NCBI GenBank assembly: GCA_963720725.1
Contig: CAVRGN010000013.1
Location: forward strand, 310,001-374,000
Origin: Benzoatithermus sp963720725
Lineage (GTDB): Bacteria; Pseudomonadota; Alphaproteobacteria; Geminicoccales; Geminicoccaceae
DNA: 64,000 nt
Direction: 5' to 3'
The notes beneath the pieces are model-generated. The model had not been told where the DNA came from. It was given only the letters and a program-made list of their open reading frames with translations, and made no database searches. Shown piece by piece: positions 49,124 to 57,982 of the stretch. The position numbers and the translations under genes were made by a program. The first letter of the stretch is position 1. Every line of letters begins with the position of its first letter.

Positions 49124-52100
49124 ATGGCGGCAGCGCAATGGCGAAAGGCCCGGCGGGCGCGGCTCCTGGCGACCGGATCGGTCCTTGCATTATCCCTTTC
49201 CTGCCTCCGGCCGGCCGGCGCCGAGGTGGTCACCGATGGGACGCTCGGCCCGCGGGTGGTGCTGGGCGGACCCGACGTGACCGTCGGCGCCGATCTCGGC
49301 CAGACCCGCGGCGCCAACCTGTTCCACAGCTTCCAGCGCTTCAACATCGACACCGGCGGCCGGGTCACCTTCACCGGCCCGGACGGGATCAAGAACGTGA
49401 TCAGCCGGGTGACCGGCGGCGAGCGCTCCGCGATCGACGGCACGCTGGCCTCCGCCGTCGAAGGGGCCAACTTCTACCTGCTGAACCCGGCGGGCGTGCT
49501 GTTCGGGCCCAATGCGCGGCTCGACGTCAAGGGGTCGTTCCACGCCAGCACGGCCGACGGGCTGCGGTTCGCGGACGGTGCGGTGTTCAGCGCGCTGGAC
49601 ACCGCCGGCAGCACGCTGAGCGTCGCGGAGCCGCAGGCCTTCGGCTTTCTCGGCGGCAATGTCGGACGGATCGACGTCAGCGGCAGCAACCTGGTCATCC
49701 GCTCGGGCGCCACGCTCGGCCTCAGCGCCGGCGAACTGGCGCTCGAGGGTGCCGTGCTCGGCAACGACGCCTCGGTTCAGGTGCCGGGCTCGGCCATCGC
49801 CCTGGCCGCACAGCGCGGCGCCGGCGAGGTGCCCGTGGATCCCGCGCTGCCGGCGGTGGCGCGTGACGGCGCCATCACCCTCGCCGCCGATGCCGCCGGC
49901 AATCCGAGCGGCGCCATCGTCAACGGGCCGGGCGGTGGGCGCGTGCGCATCGAGGGCGGCGACATCCTCCTCGACGTGTCGAGCGTCGGCAGCTTCAACT
50001 TCGGCGACGTCGACGACACCGGCGGCGTCGACCTCGCCGCCGAGAACCTGCTCATCCGTGGGCAGCAGACCGCCGGCGGCCGTGCCGGCGGGATCGCCAC
50101 CACGACCTTCGCCGGCGGGCGCGCCGGGCCGGTCCAGGTCAGTGCATCCACCATCTCGGTCGTCGACGGCGTCATCGCCAGCACGCCGCTCGGTTCCGGC
50201 GGCGGCGGGCCGATCACCATCGCCGCCGACAGCATCAGCCTGGTCGGCGGCCTCGTCGGCGTGCCGCTGTTCGGCGGCGCCGCCTTCGGCGCCAGCGCCG
50301 CCACCACGATCACCGCCACGAACTCCCTGAGCCTGGACGGCGCGGCCGGGATCTTGAGCATCTCGCAGGGCGACCAGTCGGCAGGGCCGATCACCATCCG
50401 CAGCCAGGGCACGGTGGCGCTGGCCGGTGGCTCGCTGATCTCGACCGAGGCGTTCGCCCGCGGTGCGGGCGGATCGATCGATCTCGAGGCCGCGAGCCTC
50501 GTGCTCGACAATGGCCGCATCACCGCGTCGACCAACGCGGGGGGCGACGCCGGCGACGTCGCGGTGCGGGTCTCCTCCCTGCAGCTGCGCAACCAGGGCC
50601 AGATCGCGACCAGCACCAACGGCAGCGGCGACGGCGGCGATCTCGCGGTCACCGCCGACCTGATCGATGCCGACGGTGCGACGACCCTATCTGGGTTCCG
50701 CCTGACCGGCCTCGTCGCCGACACCGGCGGCTACAGCTCGGGCGATGCCGGCCTCATCGCCGTGAGCGCCGCCGAGATCGGCCTGCGCAACGGTGCTCAG
50801 ATCTCCGGCATCACCCGTGGTTCCGGCCAGGGCGGCACGGTCACGATCGCGGCCGACCGCGTCGCCGTCGATGGCGGTTTCCCGGCCGGGAGCTCTTCCT
50901 TCGCCAGCGCGATCCTCGCCACGGCCGAGCAGGGCAGCACCGGAGCGGCCGGGTCGATCAGCGTCCAGGCGGACTCGGTGTCCCTCACCGGCGGCGGGCA
51001 GATCTTCAGCGGCACCTTCAGCTCGGGCGACGGCGGGACGGTCGCGATCGACACCCGTCTGCTCGTCGCCAGCGGCCGATTTTCGAGCGGCTTCTTCTTT
51101 CCCAGCGGCGTGCTGGCCTCGGCCGAGCGGGGCAGCAGCGGCGATGCCGGCGCCGTCATCGTGACGGCGGAACGGATCGAGCTCGCCGACCGCGGCCGGA
51201 TCGCCACCAACGTCAACGGCAGTGGCGCCGGCGGCGACATCACCGTCCAGGTCGGCACGCTCCTGGCGGACGGCGCCGGCGCCTCGCCGGTGCCCGAGAG
51301 CACCGGACTGCTCGCCGACACCGCCGGCCCCGGCGCGGCAGGCTCCATCGGCGTCGCCGCCGGCAGCATCGTCCTGACCAACGGCGCGCAGATTTCCGGC
51401 AGCACCTCCGGCAGCGGTGCCGGCGGCCGCGTCGCGATCACCGCCAACTCGCTGGCGATCGACGGCGCCTTCGCGGCGGGTGCGGATTCGATGCCCAGCG
51501 GCGTGCGCGCCACCGCCGATGCCGGCAGCTCGGGTGCCGCGGGCTCGATCGTGATCGATTCCGGGACGATCGCCCTCAGCAATGGCGGCCAGATCTTCAA
51601 CGGCACGTTCAGCTCGGGCGCGGGCGGCGCGCTGCAGATCGCCGCCGGTTCGGTCAGCGTCGCCGGCGGCTTCCTCGACCAGGGCTTCTCGTTCCCGTCC
51701 GCCATCGCCGCCGGGACCACCGAAGGCAGCAGCGGTGCCGCGGGGGCCATCGGCTTGACCGCGACCACGCTGGAGCTGCGCGACGGCGGCAGCATCTCCG
51801 GCAGCACCGCCGGTCTCGGCGACGGCGGCGACGTCGTGGTGACGGCCGATGCCGTGGCCATCGGCGGCGCGCTCACGCTGGGCGGTCGGACTCTGGAGTC
51901 CGGCATCCGCGCGGCGGCGCAGAGCGGGAGCGGCGGCGATGCCGGGCGCGTCAGCGTGCGGGCCGACCAGGTGACGGTGGGCGCGGGCGGTTCGGTCACC
52001 AGCCGGACCGACGGTCCGGGCGATGCCGGACTGGTCGAGGTGCGCGCGGCCGGGCTGCTCGACGTCAATGGCGGCTCGATCGAGACCAACAGCTCGGCCG

Positions 52101-52810
52101 CGGGTGCTGCCGGCGACGTCGGGCTCGCCGCCACCCGCCTGCGCCTGCGCGACGGCGGCCTCGTGGGCTCGTCCGGCACGGGCACGGGTGCCGCCGGCGA
52201 CGTCCGCCTGCAGGTCGTGCGCCTGGAGATGCAGGACGCCAGCCTGCGGACCAGCGGCAGCGGCGGCGAGGGCGGGCGGATCGACGCTGCCGCCAGCGAC
52301 CGGATCTATCTCCGCGGCAGCGAGGTCACCTCGAACGGCATCGAGCCCGCCGCCGGCGCCAGCGTGATCTCCCTGGCCGCCAAGCAGATCGTCCTCAACG
52401 GCAGCACGGTGACCTCGCTCACCGGCGACGGCCAGCCGCTCGCCGGCTCGGGCGAGGCCAGCCTCCTGGGCGACGTCACCGTGATCTCGGCCGACAGCCT
52501 GGTGGCAGGCAGCTCCAGCGTGGTGATCGCCGGGCTGCAGAACAATCTCGGCTCGGACCTGCAGCTCGCACCGGCGGCGTTCGTCGACGTCGGCCGCCTG
52601 TTGCGCGAGAGCTGCGCCACCAGCGGTGCGGCGCCGCGCTCGACCTTCACCCGCGGCGGCCGCGGCGGCCTGCCGCCGTCCCCGGACCGGCCACTGCCGT
52701 CGGTGGGGACGGACATGCCGGACGTTGGGCCGGATGCAGGCGTCACTGAACCTGCGGGCGTCGCGTTCTCCGAATTCTGCACCGGGACCGCAGCAGAAGA
52801 CCCAACCTGA
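49124..52810 (+). CDS. TpsA filamentous haemagglutinin-type exoprotein (first copy)
   Basis: A 1228-residue two-partner secretion exoprotein. ATG 49124 has GAGAGGA upstream. Signal peptide to ALSLSCLRPAGA, then the TPS secretion domain EVVTDGTLGPRVVLGG, NLFHSFQRFNIDTGGRVTF and the NPxG-type motif NPAGVLFGPNARLDVKGSFH. The rest is a long beta-helix of Gly/Ala/Ser-rich repeats of about 60-75 residues (phrases such as NGAQISGSTSGSGAGG and GGQIFSGTFSSGDGG recur). The C-terminus holds a Cys (RESCATSG) and the tag STFTRGGRGGLPPSPDRPL, shared with the next protein. Secreted by TpsB (56170) to the cell surface as an adhesin or aggregation factor. Confidence 0.9.
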   Translation: MAAAQWRKARRARLLATGSVLALSLSCLRPAGAEVVTDGTLGPRVVLGGPDVTVGADLGQTRGANLFHSFQRFNIDTGGRVTFTGPDGIKNVISRVTGGERSAIDGTLASAVEGANFYLLNPAGVLFGPNARLDVKGSFHASTADGLRFADGAVFSALDTAGSTLSVAEPQAFGFLGGNVGRIDVSGSNLVIRSGATLGLSAGELALEGAVLGNDASVQVPGSAIALAAQRGAGEVPVDPALPAVARDGAITLAADAAGNPSGAIVNGPGGGRVRIEGGDILLDVSSVGSFNFGDVDDTGGVDLAAENLLIRGQQTAGGRAGGIATTTFAGGRAGPVQVSASTISVVDGVIASTPLGSGGGGPITIAADSISLVGGLVGVPLFGGAAFGASAATTITATNSLSLDGAAGILSISQGDQSAGPITIRSQGTVALAGGSLISTEAFARGAGGSIDLEAASLVLDNGRITASTNAGGDAGDVAVRVSSLQLRNQGQIATSTNGSGDGGDLAVTADLIDADGATTLSGFRLTGLVADTGGYSSGDAGLIAVSAAEIGLRNGAQISGITRGSGQGGTVTIAADRVAVDGGFPAGSSSFASAILATAEQGSTGAAGSISVQADSVSLTGGGQIFSGTFSSGDGGTVAIDTRLLVASGRFSSGFFFPSGVLASAERGSSGDAGAVIVTAERIELADRGRIATNVNGSGAGGDITVQVGTLLADGAGASPVPESTGLLADTAGPGAAGSIGVAAGSIVLTNGAQISGSTSGSGAGGRVAITANSLAIDGAFAAGADSMPSGVRATADAGSSGAAGSIVIDSGTIALSNGGQIFNGTFSSGAGGALQIAAGSVSVAGGFLDQGFSFPSAIAAGTTEGSSGAAGAIGLTATTLELRDGGSISGSTAGLGDGGDVVVTADAVAIGGALTLGGRTLESGIRAAAQSGSGGDAGRVSVRADQVTVGAGGSVTSRTDGPGDAGLVEVRAAGLLDVNGGSIETNSSAAGAAGDVGLAATRLRLRDGGLVGSSGTGTGAAGDVRLQVVRLEMQDASLRTSGSGGEGGRIDAAASDRIYLRGSEVTSNGIEPAAGASVISLAAKQIVLNGSTVTSLTGDGQPLAGSGEASLLGDVTVISADSLVAGSSSVVIAGLQNNLGSDLQLAPAAFVDVGRLLRESCATSGAAPRSTFTRGGRGGLPPSPDRPLPSVGTDMPDVGPDAGVTEPAGVAFSEFCTGTAAEDPT

Positions 52811-52850
52811 GCGCGCGCTTCCTGTCAGGAGTTCCGCCAATATTTGAGTT

Positions 52851-52941
52851 CGATTTTCTTGTGCCGCAAGTCGAAGTGCGGTCCCCACGACGTTGTGGAC
52901 AAAACGGTCCAACGCGGTAATCTTGCCCGCAAAGAAAATCG
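52851..52941. repeat. Long-range inverted repeat in an AT-rich spacer
   Basis: CGATTTTCTT (52851-52860) and AAGAAAATCG (52932-52941) are exact reverse complements 71 bases apart, in a short AT-rich spacer between the two haemagglutinin genes. Between them lies an imperfect hairpin around GTCCCCACGACGTTGTGGAC. The site precedes the second TpsA start by 13 bases and could regulate it; no invertase gene is nearby. Confidence 0.5.
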
Positions 52942-52954
52942 ATAACGCGTTGGG

Positions 52955-55900
52955 GTGGAAACAGTGGCGGATGCTCGTCGGCGACATATCGCGCGCGGCA
53001 TATTGCTAGGAGGAATATCCTACATAGCTGTGGCGCTTTGCAGCGGTGGCCCTTCCCTGGCCGAAGTGGTGACCGACGGCACCATGGGGCCCCCGGGCGC
53101 GGTTCCGGGTGGGCTGGACGTGGTCGTCGGCGCCGATCTGGGCCAGCAGCGCGGCAGCAACCTGTTTCACAGCTTCAGCCGGTTCGGGATTGCCGAGGGC
53201 GGCCGGGTCACCTTCACCGGGCCCGACGGCGTGCGCAACGTGATCAGCCGGGTGACCGGCGGCACGCGGTCCGACATCCTGGGAACACTCCGTTCCGACA
53301 TACCCGACGCCGACTTCTACCTGATCAACCCGGCGGGAATCGTGTTCGGGCCGAACGCGAATCTGGACGTGAAGGGATCGTTTCACGCCAGCAGTGCCGG
53401 CGAGCTGCGGTTGGCCGATGGTGCCGTGTTCAGCGCGCTCGACACCGCGGGCAGCGTGCTGTCGGTGGCCGAGCCGCAGAGCTTCGGCTTCCTGGGTGCC
53501 GCGGGCGGGATCACGGTCGACCACGGCATCCTGCGGGTCGTCGCGGGCGAGCATCTGTCGCTCAGCGCAGGCGACGTCACACTCACCGGCGGCGCGCTGC
53601 TCGCCGGCGATCCCATGCCCGTGGACGACGTGGTGGCCCCAGGCGGGCGGATCACCCTGGCCGCGATGACCGAGGGGCGGCTCGACCTCGCCTCCGGCAC
53701 CATCGGCGCGGCGGCGGGCGGCACGGTGCGGTTGGACGCAGGCGCCGTGGTCGACGCCAGCGGCGGCGACGGGGGCGGCATTCGAGTGCGAGCGGAGGAC
53801 ATCACGCTCGATGGTGGAGCCGCGCTGCTCGCCAGCAATCTCGGCGACACCAATGCGAGTTCGGGTATCGACATTGCGGCCGGGCGGCTCACGTTGACGG
53901 GCGAGAGCCTGATCGCCGCCGATGTCGGGCGGCCGCGGATGACGCTGGCGGACGGGACCACGATCCCCGGAGTGGGCGCTGCCGGTCGAGGCGGCACCGT
54001 CGCCCTCGACGTGAATGGGGCGGTGACGCTCGAAGACGGCGGCCGAATTCGGAGTGCGACCTACGGCTTCGGCGACGCAGGCATGATCCAGGTAACAGCT
54101 CGGGAGCTGACGATCGACGGTACCGGGTTCGACCGGGTGACGGGCATTCAGAGTGTCGCCGGCCTGGACCCGGGAGGACCCATCCTGCCCGGCCGGGCCA
54201 GAATGACCGGGGCGGCGGGGAACGTGACCATAGGGGTCGAGGACCTGATGCTGCGCGGTGGCGGCTCGATCGGCGCCTCGACCTTCACCACCGGCAATGC
54301 GGGTCGGATCGCCATTGAGGCCCGGCATGCGCTGACGATCGACGGGAACGGCGCACGAGCCCAGCCGGGAGGGCAGCTCCGACCGACGCAGATCGTGGCC
54401 TCGTCCGGGCGGGGCGGTCCTGGTGGACCCGGAATGATCCGGGTGATCGCCGGCGAGTTGACGATCGTGAACAACGGCACCCAGGTGACGGAGATCCGCG
54501 GTTCGACCTCGGGTTCCGGCCAGGGTACACCCGTCTACGTGCACGCGCGCAACCTGACCATCGACGGCCGGTTCCTGGGGGACCTGACGTCCGAACTCGG
54601 GACCCTTCACCGGCATCGTCAGCTCGGCCAGGCCGGGCAGCGGCGGGGACGCCGGACCCATCACCGTGGTCGTCGACGGGCTGCTGCATCTTCGCGACGG
54701 CGGCGAGATCAACGGGCTCACCAACGCCTCCGGCAGGGCCAGCTCCATCCTCGTCATGGCGCAGGATCTGACGATCGACGGACTGGGGGCCGATTCCAGA
54801 CGTCGGTCGCAGATCATCAGCAATACCGGAGGAGATCGCGTCAGCGGCGATGGCGGTTCCATCGACGTTCAGGTGGCCGACCGGCTCGAACTCCGCGATG
54901 GCGCAAGGATCGTCACGCTGACCCAGCAGGGCGGCACCGGCGACGCCGGCCCGATCTCGATCAACGCCCGCGACATCGCCTTGTCGGGCGCGAGCGTGAT
55001 CAGTGCCAGCACCGGCAGCGTCGGCAATGCCAGCACGGTCACCATCGCAGCCTCCCACGGCCTGTCCCTGGTCGGCGAGAATACCCGGATCACGAGCAAT
55101 GCGCGGTCGACTGGCCGCGCGGGTTCGGTGGTGGTGGCCGCCGGTTCGATCGACCTTCGCGACGGCGGCCAGATCACCAGCGACACGTCCGGCAGCGGCG
55201 ACGCGGGAGCGGTCACGGTCGACGCGAGCGACATCGTCATCGGGCGGGGAGCAAGCATCAGCACCGGTACGTCGGCCCAGGGTGCGCAAGCCGGCAAGGG
55301 TGGTCGGATCACGCTGAGCGTAGGACGCAGCCTGACGCTCGATGGCGGCGGCATCACTTCCAGCAGCACCGGTGCCGGCGACGGCGGCAACATCACGATC
55401 GCGGCGCGCGGCGCGGACGTCCGCCTGCTCGGCGTCGACGCCAGGAACGAGCTCGGTCGCGTCCGGGGCACGGGCGAGATCAGCGCCTCGGCGCAAGGCA
55501 GCGGTCGCGCGGGGAACATCAGCGTCCTCGCCCGCGACTTGGCGGCCCAGGACGGATCGATCCGCACCACGAGCACCGGCGCGGAAGGCGGTCGGATCGA
55601 GGTTCGCGCGAGCCGGCACATCTTCCTGCGCGGCTCGGAAATCGCCGCCGACGGCAAGGATTCCAGGGGCGGCACCAGCGTCATGACGATCCGAGCGCCG
55701 ACCATCGTTCTCAGCGACGGTCAGATGACCTCCTTGACCCAGGGGCGAGTCGCCGCCGGGTCGGGCGAGGTGACGGTGACCGGGGACGACGTGACCGTGG
55801 TTTCGGCCGACAGCCGCATCCAGGGCTCCACCAAGACGGAGATCACCGGCCTGCAGAGCACGCTCGGCTCCGACCTGCAACTGTCGCCCAGTATCTTCCT

Positions 55901-56114
55901 CGACACCAGCAGCCTGCTGCAGCCCAGCTGCGCCGACCGGGGTGCGGCGCGGTCGACCTTCACCCGCAGCGGCCGCGGCGGCCTGCCGCCGGCACCGGAC
56001 CGGCCGCTGCCGTCGGTGGGGGCGGACGGGCCGGGGGTGGAGCGTCTGGCTGCGGGCGGGACGGTGTTCCTCGACGGTTGCGCGGGGAGTCTGGTGTCGG
56101 GGACGAATTCGTAG
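52955..56114 (+). pseudogene. TpsA filamentous haemagglutinin-type exoprotein (second copy), frameshifted
   Basis: A tandem paralogue of the preceding gene, about 1052 residues. GTG 52955 starts a signal peptide (ILLGGISYIAVALCSGGPSLA), then EVVTDGTMGPPGAVPGG, NLFHSFSRFGIAEGGRVTF and NPAGIVFGPNANLDVKGSFH. The beta-helix frame runs to FLGDLTSELG and resumes in another frame at PFTGIVSSARPGSGG; an extra A near 54602 explains it. It continues through VVDGLLHLRDGGEINGLTN to the shared C-terminal region (LQPSCADRG, STFTRSGRGGLPPAPDRPL). The shared ends show a gene duplication; middle repeats have diverged. Confidence 0.85.
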
Positions 56115-56169
56115 CACGGTGCACGCGCCGGTTGCCGGCCGCCAAGAAACGACCAGCCTGGATGCTCCC

Positions 56170-57909
56170 ATGACGCGCTGGCAACTGATGCTCCTCGCCG
56201 CCATGACGCTTGTGCTGGGCAGCGACATCCGACCGGCGCTGGCGCAGCAGGGTCTGATACCCGGCTTCGAGCGTGGCGACCCGCGCGAGAACCAGCCCAC
56301 CTTGCCCGAGCCGGAGTTCCTGCCGCGCGAGGCGCCGACCTTCGAGCTGCCGCCGGCGCCGCCGCCGCGCCAGCCCGGGCTGGCCTCGGGCAAGAGCCTC
56401 CTGGTCAGGGACGTCGTGGTCGAGGGCAACACCGTGCTGCCGCCGGAGGAGCTCGAGGCGCTGGTCCGCCCCTACGAGGGGCGCGAGGTCACGCTGGAGG
56501 AGCTGTTCCGGCTCAAGGACGAGATCACGCTGGCCTACGTCAATGCCGGCTACGTCAATTCCGGGGCGACCCTGCCCGACCAGGACGTGACCGGGGGCAC
56601 GGTGCGGCTCCAGATCGTCGAGGGCGGGCTGGAGGCGATCGAGATCACCGGCACCAAGCAGCTGGACGCGGACTTCCTCGAGCAGCGCCTCCGCCTGGGC
56701 GCCGGCCCGCCGCTCAATGTCAACGCGCTGCAGGACCGGCTCCAGCTGCTGCTGCAGGACCCGGCGATCGTCAAGCTCGACGCGCGGCTGCTGCCCGGCT
56801 CGCAGCCGGGCCAGGCGCGGCTCGCGGTCGCGGTCGAGGAGGAGCCCAAGCGGTTCTCGGTGACCGCGCGCGCCGCCAACGACCAGTCGCCCAGCATCGG
56901 CGCCAACGATGTCGGGCTGACCTTCACCTGGTTCAACCTGTTCGGCCGCAACGACCCGCTGGTGGTGACCGGCGACCTGACCGAGGGGCTGCAGGAGGCC
57001 GGCTTCTACTATTCGCTGCCGCTGACCGCGCGCGACCTGCGCTTCCACATCGGCGGCCAGATCAGCAATGCCGACGTGGTCAACGACGACGTCGAGGACC
57101 TGAACATCGAGAGCAGCGCCAAGCAGATCACGGTCGGCTTCGGCATGCCGATCGTCGACACCACCGCCAACCGCGTCGGCCTGGATCTCTCGTTCAACCG
57201 CGAGCGCAACCGCACCTACCTGCTCAACGAGCCGTTCGCGTTCTCGCCCGGCACGGACGACGGCCGCAGCGACGTCTCGGTGCTGCAGTTCACCCAGGAC
57301 TGGCAGAACCGCGGCCGGCGGCGCGCGATCTCGGTGGCCTCGACCTTCAATCTCGGCCTGCCGATCCTGGGGGCCACGGACAATGACTGCTGCGAGCAGC
57401 CGGACGGCGAGTTCTTCTACTGGCTGGGCCAGGGCCAGCTCGCGCACCGCCTGTTCTCCGACCGCGACCAGCTGGTGGTGCGCGGCCAGGCGCAGCTCGC
57501 CACCGACCCGCTGCTCGCCAGCCAGCAATACTCGCTGGGCGGCATCGACACGGTGCGCGGCTACTTCGTCAACGAGGTGGTGCGCGACAGCGGCTTCGCG
57601 GTCGGCATCGAGTACCGCTACCCGATCCTCGACCTGTTCGACCGCGAGCGCATCCGCGGCCCCGACGACATGTCGGTCGAGCTGGTGCCGTTCATCGACT
57701 ATGGCTACGGCGTCAACCACCACGACAATGTCGAGGACGTCGATTCCGAAACCCTGGCGAGCGCCGGCCTCGGCGTGCGCTGGATCTGGCCGCCCCGGGT
57801 CCTGGCCGAACTCTACTGGGGCAACCGGTTCAGCAACCGCGACGGCGACCCCGACGACTTCCTGCTCGACAACGGGTTCAACTTCCGGGTTTCGGTCCAG
57901 CTCTACTGA
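56170..57909 (+). CDS. TpsB/ShlB-type outer-membrane secretion pore
   Basis: A 579-residue outer-membrane protein. Signal peptide to IRPALAQQ, a Pro-rich linker (FELPPAPPPRQPG), two POTRA domains (LLVRDVVVEGNTVLPPEELE; GGLEAIEITGTKQLDADFLE), then a 16-strand barrel ending in VSVQLY, a C-terminal aromatic signature. The conserved barrel loop motif YSLGGIDTVRGYFVNEV contains the RGY tip that enters the pore. It recognises the TPS domain and exports both TpsA proteins encoded just upstream; the ATG at 56170 lies 55 bases after the second TpsA stop. Confidence 0.93.
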   Translation: MTRWQLMLLAAMTLVLGSDIRPALAQQGLIPGFERGDPRENQPTLPEPEFLPREAPTFELPPAPPPRQPGLASGKSLLVRDVVVEGNTVLPPEELEALVRPYEGREVTLEELFRLKDEITLAYVNAGYVNSGATLPDQDVTGGTVRLQIVEGGLEAIEITGTKQLDADFLEQRLRLGAGPPLNVNALQDRLQLLLQDPAIVKLDARLLPGSQPGQARLAVAVEEEPKRFSVTARAANDQSPSIGANDVGLTFTWFNLFGRNDPLVVTGDLTEGLQEAGFYYSLPLTARDLRFHIGGQISNADVVNDDVEDLNIESSAKQITVGFGMPIVDTTANRVGLDLSFNRERNRTYLLNEPFAFSPGTDDGRSDVSVLQFTQDWQNRGRRRAISVASTFNLGLPILGATDNDCCEQPDGEFFYWLGQGQLAHRLFSDRDQLVVRGQAQLATDPLLASQQYSLGGIDTVRGYFVNEVVRDSGFAVGIEYRYPILDLFDRERIRGPDDMSVELVPFIDYGYGVNHHDNVEDVDSETLASAGLGVRWIWPPRVLAELYWGNRFSNRDGDPDDFLLDNGFNFRVSVQLY

Positions 57910-57982
57910 GGGCACTCCATCCGGGTTGCCCCGGCGCCGCCGTTGCGCCATGGGTCCTCTCCGGCGGCGGCAGGGGAGACGG

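Noticed and set aside
49900..52400. Repeated GGC-rich segments as a CRISPR or minisatellite
   Set aside because: They are degenerate beta-helix repeats within one open frame, with no constant repeat/spacer pattern.
52955..56114. Second TpsA as a contact-dependent inhibition (CdiA) toxin
   Set aside because: No C-terminal toxin module, VENN motif or immunity gene; it ends in the same tag as the first TpsA.
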